Shown: piece after piece, positions 1-39,064 of the stretch | Position numbering within the stretch: position 1 is the stretch's first letter | How the letters are laid out: every line of letters begins with the position of its first letter | DNA from: Castor canadensis | Taxonomy: Eukaryota > Chordata > Mammalia > Rodentia > Castoridae | Assembly: GCF_047511655.1 (NCBI RefSeq) | Contig: NC_133405.1 | Coordinates: 92,167,046-92,231,045 of the forward strand | Length of the DNA stretch: 64,000 bases | Reading direction: 5' to 3' | Notes under the pieces: model-generated | What the model saw: only the letters and a program-made list of their open reading frames with translations | Told to the model about the DNA's origin: nothing | The model's database searches: none | Program-made: the position numbers and the translations under genes

Positions 1-37
1 TCAAGCCTACCAACATTCTAATTTGGAATATTCATTG

Positions 38-207
38 TTGTGGGGTTGTCCTATGCATTGTAGGATGTTCAGCAGCATTCTTGGATCTAGCAACTGGATG
101 CCAATAATTCCCACCCCAGAGTGTGACAAGAGTGTCTCCCACATTGACAAATGTCCCCTGGAAGACAAAATACCCACTCTCCCATGAGAACCTCTGCTGA
201 GAACCAT
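38..207 (+). mobile_element. MER5A-like hAT fossil
   Basis: Runs gttgtcctatgcattgtagg through a tgtctcccacattgacaaatg core to tgctgagaacca, the MER5A pattern. Non-autonomous hAT-Charlie relic. Confidence 0.75.
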
Positions 208-293
208 AAGAGATTTTTAAAAACTAAAATCACAACACCATTACCATACCTAAAAATATTAACAGTAATTTTCTAATATCAAAAAATGTCTGG

Positions 294-372
294 AAGCTAG
301 AGGTATGGCTCAAGTGGTAGAGCACCTACCTAGCAAGCATAAGGCCCTGAGTTCGAATCCCAGTACAACCAA
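294..372 (+). repeat. tRNA-like SINE monomer
   Basis: Has atggctcaagtggtagagca and ccctgagttcgaatcccag (A- and B-box-like), with an A-rich end. Confidence 0.85.
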
Positions 373-1142
373 AAGAAACATCTGGGCCAGCTGGTCTTAA
401 TAAACCTCTTATTTTTCATACTTATTTGTCTTGGTAGATTCTTTTATCGACCCAAATCCATGTCATTTTTGGTACCCTGTATGAGGGCATAGGGTTATGG
501 TCCCTTTAGCTTTCTTTTTTTCACACTACTATAGCCCATAAGGGTAAAGAGCCTGTCTGTCCTATCTTTTTCATGTCCACACTTCCAACACACACCAGCA
601 GTATGCTGTAGGTGACTCTTTCCTTCGCCTTTACTTTTCATGTAATGAGGAAATAGAGGCCAAGTACACAAAAATGGTCCCATGCACATAATGCAAACCC
701 TGCTCCAAGGAAGAAACAATCAGCAAGGCCCACAAAAAAGAAACAGCCAACCAGAAAAAAATCCCCAGTAACCTCATAAAAAGCTGCTCCCAACCCCATA
801 TTGGTGCAGCAACACCCCCATGCTTGGCTGCGCACATTTCCTTTAACAGTGTATTAATTCTGTTACTTTTCCTTAAAAAAAAAATCTGGTCATTGTTCAA
901 ATTGCCCTGTCTTATAAATTATTTTTACATGTTTTCCAAAACTAGTTCAAATAGGATGCAATTGTCTGATATGTCTTACATATCACTCTGTAAATTCCTT
1001 CTCCCTAACATTTCTCTATAATAGATTTAAGTGAGGTACACACGTTTCAATAGGTTGATTTGTCTTTTAGTCTATAGACGCTCCCCTTCCCTCTTTACCT
1101 TTCCTATTGATTTATGGAAGAAATCAGGTCTTTTGCCCTTTT

Positions 1143-1222
1143 ATTTCTGCAGTGCTGAGGATTGAAACCAGGACCTCACATATGCTAGACAACCACCCTA
1201 CCACTGAGCTACATCTCCAGTC
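1143..1222 (-). repeat. ID-like SINE
   Basis: Reverse complement of the gtagctcagtggtag ... ggttcaatcctcagcac form. A partial 7SL-like piece follows at 1240-1320. Confidence 0.75.
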
Positions 1223-1367
1223 CTCTTTTTCCCTTTAAAGTCCCAGTTACTCAGGAGACTGAAGACTGAGCCCACAAGGCTAGCCTGAGTAACAGACAGA
1301 GATCCTATTTCAAATAAATCAATAAATAGTCTAGATTTGGCTAACTGCATCCCTGTGCCCCCCCCCC

Positions 1368-1446
1368 TTTTGAGCACTACTGGGTTTGAACTCAGGGCCT
1401 TACGCTTGCCAAGAGGTGCTCTACCATTTGAGTTACTCCACCAGCA
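1368..1446 (-). repeat. tRNA-like SINE monomer
   Basis: Antisense gtttgaactcagggcc with ctctaccatttgagtta. Confidence 0.8.
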
Positions 1447-1569
1447 TCCCTGTGCTTTTATTTCACTGATTCCTCAGCCACCAATGATTCATACATGATT
1501 AGGTATCTGTATCCAGAGATTCAACCAACCATGGAACACTTTTTTTACAAAAATGTTTTTAAAAATGGG

Positions 1570-1668
1570 GTCATAGGCTAGGGACTTAGTTCAGTGGTAG
1601 AGCTCCTGTCTAGTATGTATGAGGCCCTAGGTTCAATTCCCCACATTGTAAAACAACAACAACAACAA
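1570..1668 (+). repeat. ID-like SINE with (AAC)n tail
   Basis: Contains ttagttcagtggtagagctc and aggttcaattcccc, then an aac repeat tail. Confidence 0.8.
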
Positions 1669-1691
1669 AATATCAACAAAAAATGGGGTCA

Positions 1692-1776
1692 CAGGCTGGT
1701 GCAGTAGTTCAAGGGGTAGAGTGCCTGCCTAGAAAGTGCGAGACCCTGAGTTCAAACCCCAGTACCACCAAAAAAT
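1692..1776 (+). repeat. tRNA-like SINE monomer
   Basis: Contains agttcaaggggtagagtgcc and gagttcaaaccccagtacca. Confidence 0.85.
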
Positions 1777-2089
1777 TTAATAAAAAACTGGGTCTGTACT
1801 AAACATGTACAGACATCTTTTTCTTGTCATTATTCCCTAAATACAGTATATTTACACTGTATTCGGTATTATATGCAATCTACAAATGATGTAAAGAATT
1901 AAGGAGGATGTGCACAGATTATACGCAAACAGCACACTATTTTATGTAAGGGACTTGAACATTCATGGATTTTGGTATCCTGAAAGAGGGGTTCCTAGAA
2001 CCAATCTGAGAGAGACAGAGAGAACAGCACATGCAAGTGACTGTGCTATGACATCAAATATCTACTAATGTAATGCAAAAGGAAGTTCA

Positions 2090-2706
2090 TACAGTACTAC
2101 ATTCTCCCAACCATACACAAAGAACAAACCTGAATCAAATTAAATCCTAGATTTACCTACAAATTCATAGGAAATACAGGGGATGAAGAACATGTTAAGT
2201 AACATAATCAGTCAAATTCAGAATGCAAAAATTTCTACAGGACAATGACCCAGTTTCTTCCACAAATAAATAGAAAAATAAAAATAAAAATAGATTAGAA
2301 AATGTTAATAGACTAGCAGAGACAAATTTTAACATATGAACCTCACTTGAATCCTGATTTCAACATACAAACTACAAAAAGAGGAAAGGGGTGGGGCTGA
2401 ATTTCAAAGAAATCTAAGTGAATATTAGGTATTACAGAGTAATACAATTTTTTAGGTATGATGATGTAGTTGTTTTCTTAAGCATCCTCATATTCTAGAG
2501 ATAGATGCTGAGGCAATTATGGATGCAACAGTGTCTGGAATTTGCTTTAAAATAGTCCAATGGTGGTGGTGCTAGGGGGAGACTATAAAAAAATGAGACT
2601 GACCATATGTTGCCAACTGTTGAAGCTGGTGATGGGTGCCTGGCATTTGTTATATCATTCTCCTTACTTCTATAATGTTTGAAAATTTCCATAAAAATTT
2701 TTGTTT
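2090..2706 (+). mobile_element. Old L1M 3'-end fragment
   Basis: Pieces such as caggacaatgacccagtttc and gttgaagctggtgatgggt, ending gtttgaaaatttccataa, resemble L1M/ME 3' ends. Strongly diverged. Confidence 0.55.
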
Positions 2707-2899
2707 AAAAAATCAAGTCCCCCTGGATATAACAAAGAAGTATGGATTGGAAAGCATCAGAAACTATTTTGGAGGCTTCTGCAGCAGTGTATGTGAGATG
2801 AAAAGTGGCCTGCACTAGAGAGATGATGCAACAGAAAAAAGGAAAAATAAACAGATATTTAGCTGGTAGAATTTATAGGGCTTGGTAATTAATTGACTA

Positions 2900-24720
<21,821 letters not shown>

Positions 24721-24820
24721 TCATTGGGACCAAGGGGCGGGGACTTCGGCCTGACGTTAATCCGTTGCCAGGGCGCGAGCCTACGACGGAGGGGGGCGGG
24801 GGGGCCCGCCCTCCTTTCTT

Positions 24821-24833
24821 GTTGCATAGCAAC
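24821..24833. promoter_or_regulatory. RFX X-box palindrome
   Basis: GTTGCATAGCAAC is a perfect 5-3-5 inverted repeat matching the RFX consensus GTTGC-N(1-3)-GCAAC. It lies about 140 bp upstream of the RIBC1 exon 1 donor. RFX factors drive cilium genes, which fits RIBC1. A half-like site, GTTGCCAGGGC, lies at 24764. Confidence 0.75.
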
Positions 24834-24839
24834 CACAAA

Positions 24840-24974
24840 CCGCTGGACTGAGTTGTAGATAAGCTGGTGCTAGTAGGACTCACAGCTGCGTTTGGGATCC
24901 AAGAAGGCAGGCGGGGCCTGAGCCCACGCTTGCTAAGTCAAGTCAGAAGTCACAGCAAGGTTATGCCCTCGAGG
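24840..24974 (+). other. RIBC1: RIBC1 exon 1 (5' UTR; start approximate)
   Basis: The GAGG|GTAAGT donor at 24974/24975 is a strong splice site on the RIBC1 strand just downstream of the X-box. The 5' end is a guess. The last 12 bases read ATG CCC TCG AGG and would be in frame with coding exon 2. Confidence 0.6.
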
Positions 24975-25359
24975 GTAAGTGGACATGTAGTCTGCTAAAT
25001 GGAATTGGAATGGGAATTAGAAAACCCCAAAGAGCCAGAGGGCTGGACTAGAAAGAGGGTCCAGTGGGAGGATTCAGTGGTGGGTAGGTAGAGTGAGAAT
25101 GGAGGTGGGATGGGGTGTGAAGGGGCTTGGGCCTACTCCCAGAAAACAGCTGGGGAAGGCTATGGCCTTAGATCCTGTCCTTATCCCTTGCCTCCCTCCT
25201 GTTCCTCTAAAGCAGGGCTCAGAGACTGCTGCTGTAACCCAACAGACTTGGACCCAAACAAACCTAGGAACTTCAAAATTGGAATTCCTTACTGAGAAAG
25301 GTATCTTGTGTGAACCTCCAGGAATCATAGCTCCTAAGCCAGTGCTCTCCACCTACATC

Positions 25360-25600
25360 CTTCTTCTATTCTCTCCCCCCTCCCAAATTCTCCTTTCATG
25401 TCTCTCCCATCCCATTCCTACTGCAGCATACCCCTCTGACACCTTTTTTTTCCTCCCTGCCTCTTCCCTGCACCTCCTCACTCCCTTGTTTCCCCTCCTC
25501 CTCCTTCTTCCACCCGTCCCTCTCCACTCAATTCCCCCATCTTTACAATCCCTCTTCTCCCTTTCTTTTCCCCTCTATTTATTACTTGCACCTGCTCATT
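25360..25600 (+). repeat. Pyrimidine-rich tract
   Basis: About 240 bp of mostly C and T (e.g. ctctcccccctcccaaattc, cctcctcctccttcttccac) 400-600 bp after the RIBC1 donor. It yields a spurious long ORF. Confidence 0.85.
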
Positions 25601-25983
25601 CCTGAGGCCATAGTCTTAACCGTCCAAGAAACTTAAAATGTCTACTGAATCTTTCCCTTCGGTGACCTTGTATTGTGGCAGATGGAACTGGTAGGCTGGG
25701 GTTGGTGCCATTCTCAGACTTAGACATGGAAAGATCGGATGGTTGCCTTAGTGGTAATTATTTTTAAAATAATGGCTGAAGACTGAGAAGAGACCTAAAG
25801 ATTAGGACAAGACTGGGAACGTAAGAACACTTGGTTGATCTGGAATCTTAACTAGAATCATAAATGAAGTTCAATTGGGGGAAATAGCAACAATCAGGAT
25901 AAGGGGGTAAAATGACAAATGACAGCAATCTCATACAATTCACAGAGAACTATTGTTTTATTTTAAAAGATAATGATCTTAGA

Positions 25984-26184
25984 GCCAGGAGCTGGTGGCT
26001 CATGCCTGTAATCCTAGATACTCAGGAGACAGCGATCAGGAGGATCACAGTTCGAAGCCAGCCCCAGGCAATTAATTCCGAGAGACCCTATCTGGAAAAT
26101 ACCTAACATAAAAAAGGGCTGCTGGAGTGGCTCAAGGTGTAGGCCCTGAGTTCAAGCCCCAGTACCACAAAAAAAAAAAAAAAG
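25984..26184 (+). repeat. Composite SINE, right unit deleted
   Basis: The tRNA-like unit reads ggctcaaggtgtaggccctg, lacking about 23 bp around the A-box end. Flanks aaagataatga on both sides suggest the target duplication. Confidence 0.85.
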
Positions 26185-26350
26185 ATAATGAGCCTGGGAG
26201 AAAAATTAACTTGGGACCTTATCTTACAACATATACAAAATGCAATTCCAAATGGGTTAAAAACAAATGGAAAAGGCAAAACTTCAGAAGTTTAAAAAGA
26301 ATATAATCTTAGGATGAGGAGGGATTTTTAATCAAAAACTACTAACTTTA

Positions 26351-26567
26351 GGCCAGGCACCAGTGGCTCACACCTGTAATCCTAGGTACTTGGGAGACGG
26401 AGATCAGGAAAATCATGGTTCGAGGCCAGCCCAGGCAAATAATTTGAGAGACCCCCATCTTCAAATAACCAGAGAAAAATGAACTGGAGGTGTGACTCAA
26501 GCAGAAGAGCTCCTGCTTTGAAAGTGCAAAGCCCTGAGTTCAAACTCCAGACCCTCAAAAAAAAAAG
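26351..26567 (+). repeat. Composite 7SL-like + tRNA-like SINE
   Basis: Head ccaggcaccagtggctcaca, tail ggtgtgactcaagcagaaga. Inserted in an L1M fragment. Confidence 0.85.
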
Positions 26568-27115
26568 ATTAGGGTGACAGGAATTTTTATACACTCGTCA
26601 ATATGCATGTATCCTATGATCCAGCGTACTCCTAGGTATACACTAGAGAAACTTTCCTTTATGTATATATAAATCTCTATTAATCTGAAGGTTCCTCCAT
26701 CTTTTTCTTTTTGCAATTAAAAATTAACTGAGTCCTAGTCTCTTTAACATACTTCAGTCAGGCTTTTGTCACCACAACTCCACCAAAGATGCTCGTTTGT
26801 TTTGCTTTTTTTGTTTTGAGGTGGTGGGAATTGAACCCAGAACCTTGGACATGCCAGATAAGCAAAGATTCTCATGCCAAAGTCATTGGCAACCCTCATG
26901 TTACTAAATCAGTCAGTTCTTAGTCTCATTTTACTTGATCTCTCTTCTCCAAAATCACTTTCTTTACTTGGCTTCTTAGATATCATACTCTCCTGGTTTT
27001 TCTCCCATCCCACTAGCCACTCCTCTTCCCCTTGTCTCCCCTGGGCCATTCTTAGTCATTTACACTTACCTCCCTTAGAGATCTAGTATGGTCTCATAAC
27101 TTAAATTTCTTTGTA

Positions 27116-27183
27116 TAGTAGAGCACTTGCCTAACATGTGTGAAGCCATAGATTCAATCCCCAGCACCACCAAAAAAAATATT
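27116..27183 (+). repeat. ID-like SINE, 5'-truncated
   Basis: agagcacttgcctaacatgt and gattcaatccccagcacc. Confidence 0.7.
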
Positions 27184-27245
27184 TTTTTCTTTGTATCAGC
27201 CAGGATAGGCTTGATTATACTGAGATTACAAAAATCCCCAAAATC

Positions 27246-27345
27246 AAGGGCTGGAGGAGTAGCTCAAGTGGTAGAGTGCCTGCCTAACAAGCATAAGGCC
27301 CTGAGTTCAAACTGCAGTACCGCCACAACAAAAACAAAACAAAAA
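27246..27345 (+). repeat. tRNA-like SINE with target duplication
   Basis: gagtagctcaagtggtagag. Flanks atccccaaaatc (27234-27245) and attcccaaaatc (27346-27357) match at 11 of 12 bases. Splits an old unassigned repeat. Confidence 0.88.
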
Positions 27346-27540
27346 ATTCCCAAAATCCCAGCAGCTCATAAAAACAAAAGTTTGTATCTCACTTATGCTT
27401 CTTGTCAACTGTGGGCTGGCTGTATTTCTGCTCTATGTCATCATTCTAGAACCCAGACTGAATAAGCAGCCCTGACCTGAGACATTGCCAGTTTCATTCA
27501 TAGCAAAAGATGAAGAGAGTTGTGATCACTTAATAACACT

Positions 27541-27742
27541 TTTTTTTTTTTTTGCAGTACTGGCATTTGAACTCAGGGCCTACACCTTGAGCCACTCCAC
27601 CAGCCCTTTTTTGTGAAGGGTTTTTTTTCTCAAGATAGAGTCTCAAGAACTATTTGCCTGGGCTGACTTTGAACCAAGATCCTCCTGATCTCTGCTGCCT
27701 GAGTAACTAGGATTACAGGTAGGAGCCACTGGCGTCCAGCAA
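27541..27742 (-). repeat. Composite SINE, right unit deleted
   Basis: Antisense; ctcagggcctacaccttgag shows the shared deletion. Confidence 0.85.
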
Positions 27743-28058
27743 TAACTCATAGTTTTGCTTGGGAGTGGCACATGTCAATCCTCCTTACATTACAGAGGGA
27801 AAAGCACATCACGTAGCTAACCTCAAGGGGAATAACACGAATATATAAATCTTCCATAGGGAAAAGCAGCAAATATTTTTGAATAAAATTTACCACACTA
27901 TCTGTATGCTCTCAATGGATATCTAACCTCTCAAACTCATCAGGTCCAAAATTAGTCCTCTGATCTTCCCACCCACTACTTATTCAGTCCACAAACATTA
28001 TTCAGTTGATGGCAACTCCATCTGTCTGATTGCTCAGACCCAAATTCTTGTAGTTCTT

Positions 28059-28247
28059 TTTTTTTTTTTTTTTTTGTGGGACTAGGGTTTGAACTCAGGG
28101 CCTTGTGATTACAAAGCAGGTGCTCTACTGCTTGAGCCACAATAGTTTTCTCAAACTGTTTGCCCAGGCTGGCCTTGAACTTTGATCCTCCCAATCTCAG
28201 CCTTCCAAGTAGCTAGGATTATAGGTGTGAGCCACAGGTGCCCAGCC
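28059..28247 (-). repeat. Composite 7SL-like + tRNA-like SINE
   Basis: Antisense with T-run, tttgaactcagggccttgtg, then caagtagctaggattatagg. Confidence 0.85.
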
Positions 28248-28424
28248 TCATAGTCATTGATTTCTCTCTCTCACTGCACATCTAATCCATCAAGCAGTCC
28301 AAAATATATCCCGAATCTGACCACTTCTTGCCACCTCTGCTGTAAGTCACCATCATATCTTGCCTGTATAATCACAAAAAACTCAACTGATCTAGCCTTT
28401 ACCTCTCCTTTCCCCAGTCTGTTC

Positions 28425-28530
28425 TGTTTTTTTGTTGTTTTTGCAGTATTGGGATTTGAATTCAGGGCGTTGTGCTTGCTATGCTTGCTAGGTAAAAACT
28501 CTACCACTTGAGCCATGCCCCCAAGTCCCC
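28425..28530 (-). repeat. tRNA-like SINE monomer
   Basis: Antisense; gatttgaattcagggcgttg and ctaccacttgagccatgccc. Confidence 0.82.
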
Positions 28531-28542
28531 AGCCTGTTAGTC

Positions 28543-28752
28543 TTGTTTTTTTTGTTTTGTTTTGTTTTGTTTTACTGGGGTTTGAACTCAGGGCCAACAC
28601 CTTGAGCCACCCCACCAGCCCTTTTCTGTGATGTTTTCTTTTTGATATAGGGTCTTGTGAACTATTTTGCCCAGGCTGCCTTCAAACCTCGATCCTTCTG
28701 ATCTCTGCCTCTTGAGTAGCTAGGATTACAGGCATAAGCCACCAGAGCCCAG
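28543..28752 (-). repeat. Composite SINE, right unit deleted
   Basis: Antisense; ctcagggccaacaccttgag, (TTTTG)n head. Confidence 0.85.
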
Positions 28753-28807
28753 CTCCCCAGTCTTCTTTAACACAGGACCCAGAGCAATCCTTTAAAAATC
28801 AAAGTCA

Positions 28808-28898
28808 TTGGGCTGGTGAAGTGGCTTAAGTGGTAGAGTACTTGCCTAGCAAGCATGAGGCCCTAAGTTCAAACCCCAATACAGACAAAAAAAAAAAT
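28808..28898 (+). repeat. tRNA-like SINE monomer
   Basis: aagtggcttaagtggtagag, A-run end. Confidence 0.85.
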
Positions 28899-28904
28899 CG
28901 AAGT

Positions 28905-29540
28905 CAGAACACATCACTCTACTGCTCAAAACCCTCCAATGGCAGCCCATTTCTCTAAGAATTAAAGCCACAGACTTTACAATGGCCCACAAAATCCTAC
29001 ATAACCTTCCCCCCATCCCATTGTCTGTCAATTCCTAATTGCCTCTCCTTCAACCACTCAGTCTAGCCACACTTACCTCCTTGCTGTTACCTTGAACGTG
29101 TACCTCTCATGCTTGCTTCCACCTCAAAGCCTTTGTGCTTGCTGTTCCCTCTGTGTGGAATGCACTCTCAATCTCACAATGTAGATTGCTGCATGGGCAA
29201 TTCCCTCACCCTTTTCAAGTATTTACTCAAATATTACTTTTTCAGTTACACCTCCGTATTTAAAATTGCAACACTTCCCCTATTTCCTTTGCACTTCTAA
29301 TTAATTCCCCTTATCCTGCTCTGTATTTTTCCATATTACTTACATCTTCTTATGAACTATTCAGTGTACATTTTATGCTTTCCTCTTTACTGCCTGTCTT
29401 CCCCCACCAGAAAGTAACCTCCACAATAACTCAGATTTTTGTCAGTTTTATTCTTTGATGTCTTCCAAATATTTAAAGAAGTATCTGGTCACTAGTAGGC
29501 ACTCTACAAATATTTGTTGAACAGTAGATTAAACACTGAG
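28905..29540 (+). mobile_element. L2 LINE 3' fragment
   Basis: cactctactgctcaaaaccc, tgtgcttgctgttccctctg, and the 3' end tctacaaatatttgttgaac follow the L2 consensus order. Confidence 0.75.
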
Positions 29541-29631
29541 TGAAAAAAAGCAAGACACCGAAGAAAACATACAACTTGGTGTGTTTTTTTTTCGCCTTAC
29601 CACTATTCTAACAAGGAAAGTTCAAAAACAA

Positions 29632-29857
29632 TAGGCTGGAAGCATGGCTCAAGCAATAGAGCACCTGCCTAGCAAGGATGAACCCCTGAATTCAAACCCT
29701 AGTATTGTCAAAAAGAAAAAAAAATTTACCAAAAACCAAGAAAACTTGCTAGGTGTGATGACATGTCTGTAATCCCAGCTCTTAGGAGGCTAAGTGAGGA
29801 GGATTGTGAGTTTGAGGCCAGCCTGAGCTACATAGTGAGAACCTTACTCAAATAGAA
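29632..29857 (+). repeat. tRNA-like SINE followed by a B1-like unit
   Basis: 29632-29726 is gcatggctcaagcaatagag type. 29748-29857 is B1-like (ggtgtgatgacatgtctgta, agcctgagctacatagtgag). Confidence 0.8.
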
Positions 29858-30392
29858 AATTTTAAAATGTTATTCAGGGATTCATACACATACACAGTAT
29901 ATATTAACAAATATTAGGGAAGGAACAGTAACAGCTTTTGCATAGTGTTCTGGGAGTAAGGATGAGGGAGAAGAGACACAGAACACTTCACTGATACTGA
30001 TAATGTTAAGTTGGGGAACTGGTTCATGGGCCTCTATATAATGTTTCCAAATTTACATATGGGTTATATATTTTTTCCTGTATCAACTATGTCAATTACA
30101 GAATAATTTTTTTAAAAAAAGGATGGAAAAAGCTGTAAGAGGAATTTCAGGAATGATGTTCCAAACAAAGAAGCACCACATACAAAGGCCCTATGGTGAG
30201 AATAGATGTGGAGTACTTGAAAGGAGGCCACTGTGCCTGAACACTGTAAGCAAGGGAGACAGTTGTGCAGGGACCAGATCTTAAAAGCCAACAGTAAGGC
30301 ATTTGGATTAGATTCTCAATGCAGTGGGAAGCCAGTAGAGAAATTTTAAGCAGGTGAAAGACATGATCAGATTTATGTTTACAAAACTCTTT

Positions 30393-30585
30393 TTTTGCTG
30401 GGCACCAGTGGCTCACGCCTGTTTTCCTAGCTACTCAGGAGGCAGAGATCAGGAGGATTGCAGTTCAAAGCCATCCCAGGCAAATAGTTTCCAGGACCCT
30501 ATCTCGAAAAAACACATCACAAAAAAGGGCTGGTGGAGTGGCTCAAGGTGTAGGCACAAAGTCCTAGTACCTCAAAAAAAAAAAT
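30393..30585 (+). repeat. Composite SINE, right unit deleted
   Basis: Head caccagtggctcacgcctgt, tail ggctcaaggtgtaggcacaa. Inserted in an L2 copy. Confidence 0.83.
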
Positions 30586-31382
30586 CTTCTTTTTTTTTTT
30601 TTTGTCTGTGGCTTTGGCTGGCTTGCATGCCAAAAGTGGGCTTCCCAAGATATAAAAGAACAAAGGAAAATTTAAGTCATCTAGCCTTTTTCTAATTAGA
30701 AAGTAAGTAATAAAAGGGGAAATTTATTTCAGAAAACCTTTCTGGTTGCTGTGTGATGAGAGGGCTATAGGAAAGAACAGAGAAAGCTGGAAGACCAATG
30801 TGGAGACTACTGCAGTCATTCAGGAAGGCAAGGATAGCCCTGGCTTTGACCAGGGCTATTTTGAAAGAAGAGGGATTAAGGGAAAGGATGCCTCCTGAGT
30901 AACTTTGGTGATGTCACTTACTGAACTGAGGGGAAGTGAGTGGAGCATAATGAAAAAGAGCAAATGTTATCAATACCTTTGAGGCTTAGAAAGGTGGGCA
31001 GGGGTCAGACCATAAAGAACTTTATAAATCTGGCAAAGGGGCTGAACCTTATTTTGTAAGCACTGGGGAGTCATTTGCTTTAAAACTGCTTTCAAAAGTT
31101 TTAAGCTGAGGAGTGCCATGGTCAGATTTGCTTTCAGATCACTGTGGTAGCCAGGGCAGAGGATAACATTGGAGCGCCGGAGACCAGTGAGGAACCTGAG
31201 AATATTGCCTGATATTATACTGTGAAGCCTGAATTAGGGTGGTGACAGCAGAGATGAAATCTATCCGGAAGTAATATCAGTGGGAATCATAATTGGTGAG
31301 ATATTGTAGGGAGAAAGGAATGGAAGTGAAGTGTAGGTCAAGGTCAACACTGATGGGCCATTCCACCTCTTCCTTGCTCTAG

Positions 31383-35721
<4,339 letters not shown>

Positions 35722-35866
35722 ATTCAAGATGGTCATCACTCCTTCCTCTCCTATGAAACTCACAGATGACTAGAAAATCAAAGAGAAAAATGCTACATAT
35801 TCCCACTTCTAATCCATTCCCCAGTGGGAGCAAGCTAAGCCAATTCCCCTACCTTCAACCTTAGGT

Positions 35867-35872
35867 AATAAA
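35867..35872 (+). terminator. RIBC1: RIBC1 poly(A) signal
   Basis: AATAAA lies 146 bp after the stop codon. Cleavage is expected about 15-25 bp downstream, near 35890. Confidence 0.8.
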
Positions 35873-36025
35873 GTTATGCCCTAAAATCAAAGCCATGTGT
35901 TGTACTGCCTTTCCCACTCCACCCTGGGGCTCTGAACATCCAACCCTGTTAGAGACTTCACCGTTCTTCCCCATGTCAATTACTCCAGCACGCACCAGTG
36001 CTCACATCATGTGAGAAAGAGAGAC

Positions 36026-36031
36026 TTTATT
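36026..36031 (-). terminator. HSD17B10: HSD17B10 poly(A) signal
   Basis: tttatt on the plus strand is AATAAA on the minus strand, 125 bp after the HSD17B10 stop. Cleavage is expected near 36005-36012, so the two convergent 3' ends are only about 115 bp apart. Confidence 0.8.
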
Positions 36032-36155
36032 AGGCACAGAGGGTGACTGGTGGGCAGAGTTACAAAATGGCTATCAGGCTTCCTCCAAGCTGCAGAGTAG
36101 TACCCCAGGCGAAGGTGAGGCATAGGTGCCTGTAAGTTTTCCCTGCCTTCTCCCT

Positions 36156-38286
<2,131 letters not shown>

Positions 38287-38737
38287 CTTGCACCGGCCTC
38301 ACACTGGAGGGATTTTAGTCCCTGTTTGCACAGACGCCCGCTCATTGCTGGAGGAGGAGCCGGTGGGCTGGGTCTTATGGGATGGGACCTCCCTCGCGCG
38401 GGGGCGGAGACATTCCTCGCGCAGGGCCTAGGGGGCGTGGCCTGCCGCTCCTGTACCTTGGCAGGAAAGCAAAGTCCTGGTTAGAGGCTTCTAGAGACGT
38501 TTCTGTGGAGAAAGAGCCCGATAGCTGTGCAATATCACGACATCTCCTTTGCCCTGCTCTCTAGCTGACCATTTGATAGGTAGCCAGCTCCACAGGGGGA
38601 AAGGAGGGTGGAAATTGAAATTGAGCCCCCTTCTCCACAGTTATAAATGAATCTGAGATTCCTATATGCCGGACTCTTCAGGGCACTGGGGATACCCAAA
38701 GGAGTAATAAAAGGTTCATACTTTCCAGGAGGGCAGT

Positions 38738-38825
38738 TGGGCTGCAGAGTGGTTCAAGCGGTTTGAGCACCTGCCTAGCAAGTCTGAGGCCCTGAGTTCA
38801 AAACCCCAGGGCAAAAACAAAACAG
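38738..38825 (+). repeat. tRNA-like SINE monomer
   Basis: gagtggttcaagcggtttga and ccctgagttcaaaaccccag. Confidence 0.83.
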
Positions 38826-38991
38826 GAGAACAGTTGGAGAAAGATAATTATAGAACAGGCAAAGGCAGAGACAAAGAACCAGATTTACAGTTCTGGTGCA
38901 CGTTATACAAACTCTACAACTGAGCTACAACCCCAGCCCAAGAACCAGGTTCCAAAACATACAGATGAAGAAATCAACAAACGGAGATTCT

Positions 38992-39064
38992 GAAGGGTGG
39001 CAGAGTGGCTCAAGTGATGAGTGCCTAGGCAGGCACAGGGCCCTTAGTTAAAACCCCTGTAACA
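38992..39064 (+). repeat. tRNA-like SINE monomer
   Basis: cagagtggctcaagtgatga; diverged and short. Confidence 0.7.

Larger units (their letters stand above)
1500..2012 (+). mobile_element. MER2/Tigger-like DNA transposon fossil, split by two SINEs
   Basis: Terminal-like segments (gattcaaccaaccatgga, then ggacttgaacattcatgg and ggttcctagaaccaatc) match MER2-type Tigger ends. SINEs at 1570-1668 and 1692-1776 interrupt it, so it predates them. Confidence 0.6.
24975..31382 (+). other. RIBC1 intron 1
   Basis: A C/T-rich tract (25360-25600), L1M pieces (26187-26665, split by a SINE), about a dozen SINEs, an unassigned old repeat split by a SINE (27184-27530), L2 (28905-29540 +; antisense pieces 30115-30900 and 30970-31250). 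25620-25980 and 29860-30110 show nothing clear. Confidence 0.7.

Noticed and set aside
294-372. Possible tRNA genes at the many GTGGCTCAAGTGGTAGAG sequences
   Set aside because: They carry A- and B-box-like blocks but lack a cloverleaf, recur tens of times and end in A-runs or simple tails, so they are SINEs.
25093-25605. 170-codon plus-strand open frame in RIBC1 intron 1
   Set aside because: It lies in the C/T-rich tract and encodes low-complexity Pro/Leu/Ser sequence with no domain. An open frame is expected from the base composition.
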